Assembly: GCA_011503125.2 (NCBI GenBank)
Contig: WWBZ02000033.1
Span: 4,092,001-4,156,000 of the forward strand
Reading direction: 5' to 3'
From: Botryosphaeria dothidea
Taxonomy: Eukaryota; Ascomycota; Dothideomycetes; Botryosphaeriales; Botryosphaeriaceae
Length of the DNA: 64,000 nt
Below the pieces are notes generated by a model that worked only from the letters and a program-made list of their open reading frames with translations, was not told the DNA's origin and searched no databases. The position numbers were made by a program, and so were the translations under genes. The stretch's first letter is position 1. Every line of letters starts with the position of its first letter. Shown here in pieces: positions 12,130-23,116 of this stretch.

Positions 12130-12144
12130 ATCTATATATAAGAA
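12130..12144. repeat. 15-bp target-site duplication of LINE copy 1 (right)
   Basis: Second copy of ATCTATATATAAGAA, immediately after the LINE 3' tail. Confidence 0.75.
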
Positions 12145-13144
12145 AAAAGAAAAGAGAGTTTAGAAAGAGAGAGCGAAGGGTAAATATATCTAGTCGCTTA
12201 GCGCTAGGCCCGTATTCTAGTATCTAATCGAGTTATTTTTAATATAGCTAGGGCCTCTAGTTACTATTAAGTATTTATCTAGTTACCTAAAGTAGTAGTA
12301 CTTAAGAGGCCTAATAAAGTCGTTCTCTATACGGGTATTATAGCCCGAGCTACTATTCGTAGCGCTCTATCTATAGTCGCTATATAGTACGAATATCTTA
12401 GTACTATCGTTCTAGTAGTATATAGTATTAGCTTTATTATTTCTTTATACTAGACCTTCGTGCCGTACGTAGCGACTAGAAGTATATATACGTACGCGGC
12501 TTTTACTACTACCGCTAGAAGTATTTTCTTTATAATTCTATTTAGGCGTCGGAGGTAGGCCGCTACTCTACTATCTTTAGAACCCTATACTTCGGCGTAA
12601 TACTTAAAGTTAAGCTTTTAGTTAAAGTAAACTCCTAGCTATTTAACTAGCTTTTCTTTAGAGCGGATTACCGTCTCTCTTACTTAAATTAATTCCGATA
12701 GTTTTAGAAATTTACTTCTAGAGAAGTAGATAAGCTTATACTTATCCGGTACGAAGGCGATTACGTTCTTCTTTCTTTAGTATAGCGCGTTCTCTAGATC
12801 GGCCGTAAGAGCCTTAGTTATCTCTTTTATATTTTTCCTAGAGCGTAAAAAGGTAATATTATCGATATATACGAACCTCGTCCGTACGTTCTCTCGTTTT
12901 AGTAGCGGCGAGAGGTAGAGTATATAGAGAATTAGCGAGGCCGAAGTATTACGATTTAAACCCTAAGAATACCTTAGATAGATTCTACGATAAGATCTTA
13001 GATTAAGAGAACTCTAAAGCTTAATAAGAAAACTCTATAACTCGCTACTAATAAAAGAAACTCTAGAGAGATATATAAGTAGCGCTATCTTACTTAAAAC
13101 CTTACTTTCTTTTCTCTTTAGCTTAGTCTTCTTATAGATAGTAT
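12145..13144 (-). mobile_element. RIP-mutated LINE fragment, reverse transcriptase (minus strand)
   Basis: Minus-strand reading through stops gives a decayed RT motif near 12950–12990 (SASLILYILYL, resembling a GxPQGSPxSPxL block). It is followed by VYIDNITFLRS (near 12845–12875), the F/YxDD block. Downstream are ENALYWRKKNVIAFVPDKYK, typical of Tad1-like RT C-termini, and then LRRLNRIIK. The segment 12145–12310 continues at 6998 towards an RNase H domain once LINE copy 1 is removed. It probably belongs to the same family as the minus-strand endonuclease/ORF1 piece at 20750–22140, but continuity cannot be shown. Confidence 0.65.
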
Positions 13145-13385
13145 ATTAGACTTCTTAAGTACTACTACCTTAGATAACTAGATAGATACTTAATAGTAAC
13201 TAAAGGCCCTAGCTTTACTAAGAATAACTCGGTCGGGTACTAGAGTACGGGCCTAGCGCTAAGCGACTAGATATATTTACTCTTCGCCCTTTCTTTCTAG
13301 ACTCTCTTTTCTTTCTTCTTATATATAGATTTTTAGTTAAAAGTAATACTATTATTTCGGCTTTACTATCTTATATAATCTATAT
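13145..13385 (+). repeat. Inverted copy of the LINE RT–RNase H linker
   Basis: The reverse complement of this stretch matches 12145–12310 and then 6935–6998 nearly continuously (GCGCTAAGCGACTAGATATA and AAAAGTAATACTATTATTTC are landmarks). It is therefore about 240 bp of the minus-strand LINE present again in the opposite orientation, directly next to that LINE's RT end. Either a rearranged second copy or a local inverted duplication would explain it. Confidence 0.65.
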
Positions 13386-15617
13386 ACTACTAATAAGAAA
13401 CCTAAACTTAATAATCCGATATCCGTACTATTAACTAGAATCTAAACTCGATAATCTATAACTAGAACCCGATAATACTAATAACCTATAACTAGAACTT
13501 AATAATACCGATACTCTACGATAAGTAACCTAGAAATATTAAAGAAATCTATACTATTAGAGAAATAATAGTATAATTATAGGAAATCTATCTTCTTAAA
13601 TAAGATATAAAGATCCTCGTTAACTCCGTACTAATCTCTTTAGAGTTTTTACCCGTAATACGAGTTAAACTACTCTAAAAAACTAGAATAATTAGCGAAG
13701 ATTATAGCGTAATAAAGTCTATTTCCCGTAAGCTATAGTCGTAGCCGTACTAATAATATCGCTAGTACTACTTCTATTTACCTAAGCGATAATAAAGAAG
13801 AATTATTTAGTAATATAGTTAGAGAATCTAGCTAGAACCTTAATAAGTTTATAAGTAGTACTATTCTATTTTAGGGCTTTTCTAATATCTTAGACTAGTA
13901 AAGTTAAGCTACCGGTCTTATCTTACGTCGTACTATCTTATATAGAAACCTAGAACCCGAAGAACTTATATATTTATTAGCTATAGATCTTAATCTTACT
14001 ATTAACCCCGGAATACTAAGTAACTACGAACTCGACTCTATTCGCTAGCCTAACGAATATATCTTCTATAACTAGTATACTATAGTAATAGTAAACTAGC
14101 GTACTAAGTTCTACTACGTTCTTTAAGTTACTTAAATAGCTACTAGTAAAGAGTATATAGCCTACGTCTTTCTTTAGAATAAGTATAAGAAACTTAAATA
14201 GATTTATAAGAAGATAATTGCTAGATCTAATAGAGTTATTAAGAAAAGTAACGATAAGATTAGCCGGCTTATCTAAGAAAATAACCTTTTAACTAAGAAT
14301 ATCGCTAACTATTACGAAGGTATCCTCTCTAGTACTAATATTCGTAGTCTTAACTAAAAACGTTAACTAAGAGAGAAAACTATTATCTTATAGCGAATCC
14401 TTTCTTATTAGGGCTTACGTAAGATATTTATAGAAGATATTAATAAGCTTATCTCTACTAATATCTATACTTTCGTTAACTTTAAGAATAATATAATCTT
14501 TAAGCTTAAAGTCGAAGAGGACTTCTTTAAAGAAAATTAGAAGCTAATAATTCGCTATATCTACTCTCGCCTTATTAATTTAATTACTACTATAATACGC
14601 CCGTATATTAGTAGCTACTAGATAGCTCTAGATTTCTTAGAAAAGCTAGAAAAGATATATAGAATAGATATCGCAAAGAAAAAAGCTACTAATAACTTTA
14701 TTCTTACTAGATAAAGCGAGAAAGAGACGGTAGACTTCTACTACGCCCGCCTATATATACTTTAATCTCTTACTAATCTAACTAAAGAAGAGAAGATTAA
14801 TAAAATATAGAATAGTATTTCTATTAGCTTAGCCCTCTTAGTAGCTACTCTTATCTTTATCTCTCTTAAATAGCTACTCGAAACTCTTTATAAGACTAAA
14901 TATCGTCGTTAAGAGATTAAGTCTATAAATATCCGTTCTAATAAAAGAATAAATAATAGTAATAATTCTAAAAGAGATCGTACTAAGCCTACCTATAACT
15001 AGGAACCTACTTAAAATAACCTTAGCCGCTAGAATAGAACTAGAAGCGGTAATATAAACTAAGATAGCTAATAGGGCCGTATATCTACTACTACTAAACT
15101 AAGAGACTAGGTTAGACTATAGTATAAGCCTAAGCTAAAACCCTTAAAGCTATTAGACGAGAAACGTCTCGTAATAACGAGATAGAGACGCTACCGTAGC
15201 TATAGAGGCTTAGACTACTTTATATCTAATACCTACTATCTTAATAATAACCGCGCTAAGTTCGCGTATATCTAGAGTATTAAGAAACTTAACTTTAATA
15301 GCGAGTCGGAAAACTCTTAGTCCTAGAAGTAAGTCGTCTTTTAGAACTATAAGAGTAGAAGAAGCTAGACGAGTAGCTAGCTAGTTATAGTTAGAAAGAG
15401 ATAAAGGTATTAAACTTCGTAGTAGATAATCGCGCGTATAAAATTAAGAGAATTTACTTTATTATATATACTATAGTAGCTAGTAGTAATATACGTTCTC
15501 TTATCGATAATAAAAGCTAAGCTAAGCTTATTAATACCTCCTTTATTCGCGCGTATAAGATAATAAAGATCCCTCTTATTAAACGGATTACTATAACTTT
15601 AGAAAAAAGTACTTAAA
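13386..15617 (+). mobile_element. RIP-mutated remnant, possibly gag-like
   Basis: No intact ORF is present. Plus-strand reading near 15170–15260 gives an RRYRSYRGLDYFISN-type stretch. If its Tyr codons were Cys or His before TG-to-TA and CA-to-TA changes, this resembles a retroviral-type CCHC knuckle of an LTR-retroelement gag. A short diverged tandem repeat (AACTAGAA…CGATAAT units) lies at about 13430–13510. I cannot identify element ends. Confidence 0.35.
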
Positions 15618-18600
15618 AAAATATAACTATACTAAAAAATTAATCCTAAGCTACGGCGCCGGGAGAGGGCCCTAGAAACTCTCCTAGGCTTCGCGAGTTC
15701 TAAAATAGTACTTAAGATAACTATAGCCGCGAAGTAGTTAATATAGAGGATATAGGAAGAGGCGAATAGCCTCCCCTAGTAACTACCTCTATCTAGCCCT
15801 AATATACCCCTAAAAAACCGTAGAGCACCTAGTATAGCGTAGAATACGTTAAGAGAGCCTTAAAAATAGCAGACACCCTCCTCTAAGCCCTATAAATATC
15901 CGCTAGCCTTCCTTTAGTCCTCTCTAGCCAGGTAAAAAATTTTCTCGATATTGCTAAGATAATCTTCTAGGATTATATTACTATCTACTAGGAGGTAACT
16001 ACTAAGAAGCTAGGCCTTAAGAATATTCTTAAAGAGGTCTAATAGGTCTAAAAGATAGTTAACCGTATCTAGACTACCTCTATATCTATACCTAATACTC
16101 GCAGCTAGGTATAAATTATAGCCTAAGTAGTCCCGAAGCCCTCTACCCCCCTAGCTACTACTAAACTTACCCTCTACTTTCTAAAGATAGTAAATAGATA
16201 AGAAATAGCTAAGCTCTTAAATAAGGTAATTATTAGAAAGATCTAGGTAGGAAAAAGCTAGGCGTATAAGAAAGTACTTACTACTAAGAAGCTCCCTAGT
16301 AGAGACGTTAGAATCTTTATATCGAATAAAGTAACTAGAATAGCTCTTCTCTAGAACTAGGAATAGACTATAGAACTAGGAAAAGAAGTTAGGCCTAACT
16401 AGCAGCTATACTTAGTACTAGTATATAACGTCCCTCGAGAAGGAATTAATACTATAGACCCCTAAGCTATCTAAACTATCTAGAAGTAGAACCTATCTCT
16501 ATACCTAGAACTACGTATTAGTAAGCTAGCCTAGCTAAAGAGGAAGCTCCTAGAGAGGAAAACTTACTCGGCTATTATCCTTAGTACTATAAACTCCGAA
16601 ACCGCTAACTAGATTATTAATAAAGGGCTTATTATTAACTTTACTATCTATATAGCGTAGTACTATAACGTAGTCTTTATAGTAACCTAGTATTTTAAGT
16701 ACTAGGCCTACGATTATATTACTAACTATTATAAAAAGGAGGAAAAGTACGGATAGTATAGTAAGGTATATAATACTAGGGACTACTCTAAGAAAAGTAT
16801 ATAGTACGTAAACTACTCTTAAAGGTATATAGCCTAGAGTAACTTCTACCTAATACGTAGAGCCTACTATACTAAGGCCGCCTAGGCCCGCCTAGTAGTA
16901 CTAGAAAGGTACCGGAAAGGACCCCTAATAACTAAAATATAGCCTTAAACTAACTAGTTAACCGTTAGACTAAGAAAGAGAATTAGAAAGAAGGAGCCGG
17001 TTAAGAGGGGACTAAATAGGCTAAGAGACTTAAGCCGCTCCCCGCCTCCTAACTAAATAAGGTTTACCGGACTTAATAGCTTATAACACGCCTTAGAGGA
17101 GCCCGCGGGAACTCCCTCCTTATAGCCTATACTACTAGCCCCCTCGTAGCCGAACCTAGAGATAGAAGAAAGTTAATATTAGATATAGGCTCTCTCTCTA
17201 TTATATAGTATAACGTCTATAAGAGTAAGAATAGGGTAATACTTCCGCTCTTTAAGGAAGTAGACCTAAAGATCTACTATATCCTAGCTATCTAGGAACC
17301 TTAGAGGAACCCGAGGGTTAAGATAATAGTAAGATATTCTATCTACTATATAGTTTTTCCCTAGAAGAGAGTAGTAAGAACCTACTTCTTTATAAGTAAG
17401 GCTATTAGCCCCGACTCCTAGCAAGTAATAGTCTATTTACTAGATCTTATTATACTTTTCCTTATTACTAGAATATATATAATCTATATCTATAACTACT
17501 ATAATCCCCCGCTAGCCTCTTATACTAGTATAGCGCTAGAAACTCTATCTCTTCTACCGGAAGTTCTTAGAAAACTAGGGGAGTATATTCTCCTAGAGGA
17601 CTTTAACCTCTACTATCCTATCTAGGGAGATATAACCTCTCTAATATACTATATTCTAGCGGATAACCTAATTAAGATAGCTACCGTAGCTAATCTTAAC
17701 CTAGCCCTTCTAAGAGGCACTATTACTAGACGAGATAGTAGTAGCGAGAGTACTCTAAACCTTATCTTTATATTACGATAGCTAGAGGAGAGAATCCTTA
17801 GCTATAGAGTTAGCTAGAAGCTCGAATTATTCTCTAACCACCTACCTATCCTTACTATACTTAATTTTTCTCCTACTTCCGTAGAACTACGCCCCCTAAG
17901 GCCCTAGTAGAAGAAAGTAGACTAGAAGAGAACTAATAATATACTCTAATTAAAGCTCGAACACCTTAAAGCAGCCCCTCTTAATACTAAAGTAGACTTA
18001 GATTACTTTACTATACTACTCTAGAAGGCTATCTAAAGGATAATCTAGGAGACTATTCTAGTAGCGAGACCCTCGCCCTAGGCCTCTATATAATAGATAA
18101 AGAAGTATTTAGACCTAGTATACTAGGCTAGAGTAGCTAGAAGGAAGTAGACGGCTATAGAGAGGGAGAAGGACTAGATAGTATACTAAACTATTACTAA
18201 TAGTAAGAAGAGGTAGATTAGAAGAGATAGAATAAAAGTATAGCGTAGAATAGTAGCTAAGATTACTTCGGACCTATCTATACTCTAAAAGCTCTTAAAG
18301 TAGATAAGAATAAGAGTACTAGAACCTCTAGCCCTATCTTAGTTTCTACCCCTCTAGGGAGTAGATAAATAACTATATTACGATAACTAGTCTAAGGCAG
18401 AAATCCTTACTAACTAGTTCTTCCTACCTCCTAGGGCTACTAACCTCTTAGATCTAGATAGGTATATATACCTAGTACTAGTAGAGATTTCCTAAGACCT
18501 TACTAAAGAGTAGGTCCTCTATACTATTAAGAAGCTTCCCCTAGATAAGGTACTAGGCCTAGATAAGATTACTAATAGGTTCTTAAAGTAATACGCTAAG

Positions 18601-20749
18601 ATACTAAGAGGACCCCTTACTAGGCTCTTCTAGAGATACCTCGTACTTAGATACTATCCTAGATAGTTTAAAAGCTCTATTACCGTAGTCCTTAGAAAAC
18701 TATAGAGGGACGACTATACTAAAGCTAAGTTATTTAGGCCGATTACTTTACTTAATACGCTAAGGAAGCTACTTAAGAGGATTATAGTAGATAGAATCTC
18801 CTAGGCTACTAAAGTATACGGCCTACTCCCTAATATATAGATAGAAGCTAGGAGAAATAGATCCGTAGTAGTAGCTCTTAACCTACTTATAGAATAGATC
18901 TATACTATCTAGATATAAGACCTAGGGCTAGTAGCTTTAGTCCTTAGCCTAGATATCTCGGGAGTATATAACTACGTATCTTATAGAAGGCTTCTCTATA
19001 ATATAAGGATAGTAAAACTCCTAGAATAGGTAGAAAGATTTACCCGATCCTTTCTATAGGACCGTACTACTTAGCTATCCTTCGGAGACTTTACTAGTCT
19101 ACTAATCTAGACCTTAACCGGGATTCCCTAGGGATTCTTACTATCGCTAATACTCTACCTATTCTTTACTTCTAATCTACTTATATAGCTACGTAGAGGT
19201 AATATCTTCCCCCTTAGATTCGTCGATAATACTAATATTCTAACCTTTAGTAGATCTATAGAATAGAACTATAGGATACTAGAGGGAGTATATTAAATTT
19301 ACGAGCACTAGGTAGCTACCTACGGGTTAGCTTTCTCGCCCGATAAGTATTATCTTATTTATTTTATAAGGAAACTAAGGAGATTTAATATAGTAGTAGG
19401 GATCCGTATCCCTAGATTTACTAGATGTCTAGAGCCTATAATTAAGATTCTAGGAGTCTACGTAGATAATAAGCTTAAATAGGAATCCTATATTAGAGAA
19501 ATAGGAGCTAAGATAATTAAATAGTATATATCTCTCTCTAAACTCGCGGCGTCTACCTAGGAAGCCTTATTTACTAAAGCCCGTTATATCTATACGGCCG
19601 TAGTAAGGCTAGTTCTTACCTACGGCTATAGGGTATAGTATACCCTAGAGGAAATCCTAGGATAGAGAAAAATAGCTATCTAGCTACTAAAGAAGATCTA
19701 AAACTAGTGCCTACGTACTATCTTAGGGGCGTATAAGTTAACTAATATATAAATCTTAGAGTATAAGATAGGGATTCCCCTACTCTTACTATACCTAGAC
19801 GAACTAGTACTAGCCTAGGCTATTAGAGCTAGGAATAGCCTAGTCGCGATAGTAGTAGAGGAAACTTACTAGAGTATTAAATAGATAGCTTAGGCTACTC
19901 TAAGTACTAGAGGCGCTACTAGCCCTACTAGAAGAACCCTACTTAGAAAAAAGGTAAACTTACTTCTTAACTACTACCCCTCTATCTACTAGAGTCTTTT
20001 AGAGCGAACGAAGCTACGTATAGTATATAGAAATAAGTAGAAGGAGAGATAGATAAAGTCTACTAGCTAGGGAAGATAAGATAAGCTAGTAGCCTAAAGT
20101 ATATAGTAGAACCTAAAAATTAGATAAATCTATAGCGAACTATCTAAGCTATAGAGTATACTCGCTACCCTACTACGTATAGAGTATATTAGACTAAAGA
20201 ACTTCCTCTTAAGGCGTAAGATACTAGAGTACCCTAGTTCTATCTATCTATACGGCTAGTATAGATAAACTCTAAAGTATATCCTCCTCTTCTACCCCTA
20301 CTTCTAATAGGGTAGAATATAGATACTCTAAAGAGTAGGGACCACGAACTACTACTCCCTCCTCTTAATAAAGAAGGAGATTAAAGTAGTAATAGACTAG
20401 TTCTTACGCCTAGGGCTACTTAAGTAATTTAGCCTAGTAAGAGAACTAATATAGGAAGATAACTAGGAAGAGAAACTAGAAGGATAACTAGGACTACTAG
20501 GACTACTAGAACCCGGATAACTACGAGAATAAAGACTAAAGAGATAGGTTTAGTAGGTAAATATAGGGCTACTATAGTAGCCGCTACTAGTAAGAAGGAA
20601 AAATAAGAACTAGTATAGAATAGTATGCCTAGAGAGAGAGGAGGGGTTTTTACTAGGCGAAAAGGTTTTCCCCCTCGTATAAAATAACTATAGATAGCCA
20701 GCCCCGTATAGACCCGTAAGGGAGCTATATCGGGAAGAAATAAATTTAT
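15618..20749 (+). mobile_element. LINE copy 2, RIP-mutated but better preserved
   Basis: Direct repeat of 6999–12129. It keeps more CA and TG than copy 1, so motifs read more easily: a decayed CCHC knuckle near 16680–16750, LLEDFNLYYPI (endonuclease) near 17590, a SNHLPIL-type motif near 17840, LDKVLGLDKITN near 18545, GIP-stop-G near 19120 (ancestral GIPQG) and RFVDNTNIL near 19220. The region after the RT ends with a short CxxxH-like tail (YRQTLKYILL). The 3' end is GGGAGCTATATCGGGAAGAA then ATAAATTTATC. I could not find a target duplication. The family is a Tad1/I-type non-LTR retrotransposon. Confidence 0.82.
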
Positions 20750-21465
20750 CTATATTAGTCGTAATCGTATCTATATTTTTTTTTACGGTCTATCGAAAAT
20801 CTATAAGCTAGTTCTCGTATACGGTAAGCTTTCGAGTTCTTATCTAGGCCTAGGTTTAGAAGGAAATATTAGTCTATAGCGTATAATAATCTAATTCCGT
20901 ACTAAGTTTCTCTAGTATTTAAGTCTCTACTTCTAAGATATTTATAAATACTAGGTCTATAGTATTACCTTATTTATACGTAGAGCCTTCTAAGTTCGTA
21001 TTAATAAGCTCTTAGTTTTCGGCCTATTCCGCTACCCGGGTACTAGGGCCTCTATACCGGCTATACCCCGGCTACTAGATCTAGTATACCGCGTTAAAAT
21101 CGCCTACTACTACTATATTCTAGGGTAGCTTCTATACCTCTAGCTCCGCTAGTAGAGCGTTTATTCTAGGAGGTTTATAGATATTAGCTATTATTATACT
21201 ATTTGCTTCTACTACGTAGGTATTAGGCGTATTAAAGAGCCGTATTTAGAAAGACTATAGGCCCGGCGACTTTCTAACGTACGTTAGTACCCTTAGGAGC
21301 GTCGACTAGTCGTCTTATAGGGCGAAAGTGTCGAAGCCCGGGTAATTCTTTATTAGCCTTCTTCCTTTCCTTAGGTAAGCCTAAGGCTCCTATACTATTA
21401 ATATATCTACTTGCGCCTCCTAGGCAAGATTTAAGGCTACGTCCTATATAGGTCCACTCGTATAA
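20750..21465 (-). mobile_element. LINE endonuclease fragment (minus strand), mostly RIP-mutated
   Basis: Minus-strand reading gives VVVGDFNAVYWI near 21080–21110, the apurinic-like endonuclease motif. STRVAE and NTIDLVF follow, then a Y-for-H variant of the SDHxL motif near 20900. It continues upstream into the intact ORF1 at 21546–22139, so this is the 5' half of a minus-strand LINE. It is cut off by LINE copy 2 at 20749. CA/TG content recovers between about 21300 and 21450. Confidence 0.7.
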
Positions 21466-21545
21466 GTGTTTACCTATATAAGGCGGAGCTTATTCCTCGG
21501 GCGTGTTCTTTTCTGCCTACTCCCGCGGTTTTCGGTATCCCGTAT

Positions 21546-22139
21546 TTACTGGCGTGGGTTATTAGAACTAGTTCTAGGAGGTCCCGGAGTCGGAGTAGCA
21601 TCTATAGCCTCTCCTTCTGATTCCTCGGAAGGACTAGGCGTCGTCCTTCCGTTTGATTCCTTACGTCCTCGCTCGGGGAGGCGCTCCTCCCGGGCTACCT
21701 GTGGTAGGCTCTCTCCGCTAGGGGTATCTTTATGTGCTGCCTCATACTCCTGTTGCCCGAGCCTCCTAATGGCTTTTAGCTGACGCTGTGTGGGTCTAAC
21801 AACTACTCCGTCCTTTCTTCTAGGGCGGGCCTGGCAGCCGAGGTAGTGAGCCTCGTGTAGGCCCCCGCAGTTGGTGCACTTAGGCGGGTTGTGGCATTGT
21901 TCGTGCTGTTCCTGGGCTCCGCAGCGCGGGCACCGGGTAGCTCTATCGCAGGCTCTAGGGTCGTGGTATCCGTAGCACTTATGGCACTGCGTGATCTGTG
22001 TCTTTTTCCGGATAGGTTCTGCAGGTCCGGACTCAAAGAGCCTAAAGCTCCCCTTTACCGGTTTTGCCAGGTACACAACCCAGTTGCGCCTCGGGGCGTC
22101 CGGGCTGAGAGAGAGGTCGGTAGGCTTGCTTATATACAT
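21546..22139 (-). CDS. LINE ORF1 (gag-like, CCHC knuckles), truncated element
   Basis: An open frame of 197 codons begins inside a longer ORF1 (ATG at 22139 is only the first in-frame ATG left). It carries tandem zinc knuckles: CHKCYGYHDPRAC, CPRCGAQEQHEQC, CTNCGGLHEAHYLGC. This is the standard nucleic-acid-binding C-terminus of ORF1 in fungal Tad1-like LINEs. It is followed by a basic and Ser/Pro-rich tail. Unlike the adjacent endonuclease segment, this part is GC-rich and free of RIP. The 5' portion of ORF1 is missing upstream of about 22140, so the element is 5'-truncated and inactive. Confidence 0.8.
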   Translation of the reverse strand: MYISKPTDLSLSPDAPRRNWVVYLAKPVKGSFRLFESGPAEPIRKKTQITQCHKCYGYHDPRACDRATRCPRCGAQEQHEQCHNPPKCTNCGGLHEAHYLGCQARPRRKDGVVVRPTQRQLKAIRRLGQQEYEAAHKDTPSGESLPQVAREERLPERGRKESNGRTTPSPSEESEGEAIDATPTPGPPRTSSNNPRQ

Positions 22140-22140
22140 G

Positions 22141-23116
22141 AGTGAAAACTATATAACCGAGGATACTAAAGATCCGAGAGAGAGTGCCGATGCGGGGTTG
22201 GGCATCAAAGAGTGTTGTTGTATAAAGGATAGAATATTCGAGATAACTGAGATGCCTGAGGTAGTAAGGCAAGAAAGTCTGACAGGAGTCGATTGCAGGA
22301 AGACAAAGGGTGGTTCGCGAGGACTAAGTGTGCGTCTACCGCTTCCTCAAACCTATCTGACGTGAAAATAATAATGAAGATACGACGAAATGAAGTAAAT
22401 CAGACATTTTAGCAGTGGGTGATGTTACTTATTACCCTCGAGGAGTGTGCTGGAATTTATGCAGTCAAGGAGCTGGGGGCGGCGGTGTCAAAGGTGGGCC
22501 GTCTGTCTTATTATTTTCCTCATTCAGGAAGGGCGGAACATAAGCATCTACGGGCTCATCATGGCATCGAATTAGTACTGTGAGGTTTCGTTCCCGCATA
22601 TGCAATTAAGTGTCCCCGAAATTTCTGGTCGAAAACACGGCCAAATGTCTCCTTGACCTGAGGGAGTATTGCTTGGCTAGCACTCTTAGCGAATGGAAAC
22701 GCTTTTGTGCAACAGATCATGCATGATTGCATAGCCCCCACGGTCATCTGATGTGGTGACGCGCAAGCGGGGTACCGATGAACGCGCATAGCCTCAGCCT
22801 TGTGAACAGAGAGTGAGCCTGCTCAACATATAACTTCACACTATCTCTCACAACAAGAAACTCATCTCGTCAAGTCCCGTCGCAGGAACATAGCCGCGGT
22901 CCACCTGGTGCCTTTGCGTTTCAGCTTGAATTACCTGTGAGTACACATCCTCTTGGAATGACTCGGAAATGCTTCTAATGAGCGCTGGAGATTTTCGCCA
23001 AAGGTTGCTCGCCATAAGCTCGACAAGAACGGACTTGATTGCTGCTTCCAGAAGCGCACCTCGCAAAGAGATCAGAGATCTAGCGTATAGAACTCTTCGC
23101 GTTTCCCGCAACCACG
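22141..23116. other. Intergenic, no convincing gene
   Basis: A minus-strand open frame at 22848–23144 (98 codons, overlapping the HET start) has protein-like composition but no recognisable domain. Otherwise nothing seen. Confidence 0.4.

Larger units (their letters stand above)
5612..21440. other. RIP-saturated repeat island
   Basis: Across about 15.8 kb, CA and TG dinucleotides are almost absent over long runs, while TA is extremely frequent and CG is still present. This is what CpA-to-TpA mutation on both strands (RIP) leaves. All reading frames are shredded by TAG/TAA, but retroelement motifs can still be read if stops are taken as former Gln or Trp codons. The mutated character fades in near 5615–5700 and fades out near 21.3–21.45 kb. 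The individual element calls inside are listed separately. Confidence 0.88.

Noticed and set aside
12131..13328. A 1.2-kb DNA transposon with ~180-bp terminal inverted repeats
   Set aside because: The left arm continues across LINE copy 1 to 6935 and is coding sequence of an older LINE; the inverted repeat is a LINE fragment pair, not transposon ends.
13430..13510. CRISPR-like short repeats
   Set aside because: A few diverged AT-rich tandem units in RIP-mutated DNA of a eukaryote; no spacer structure.
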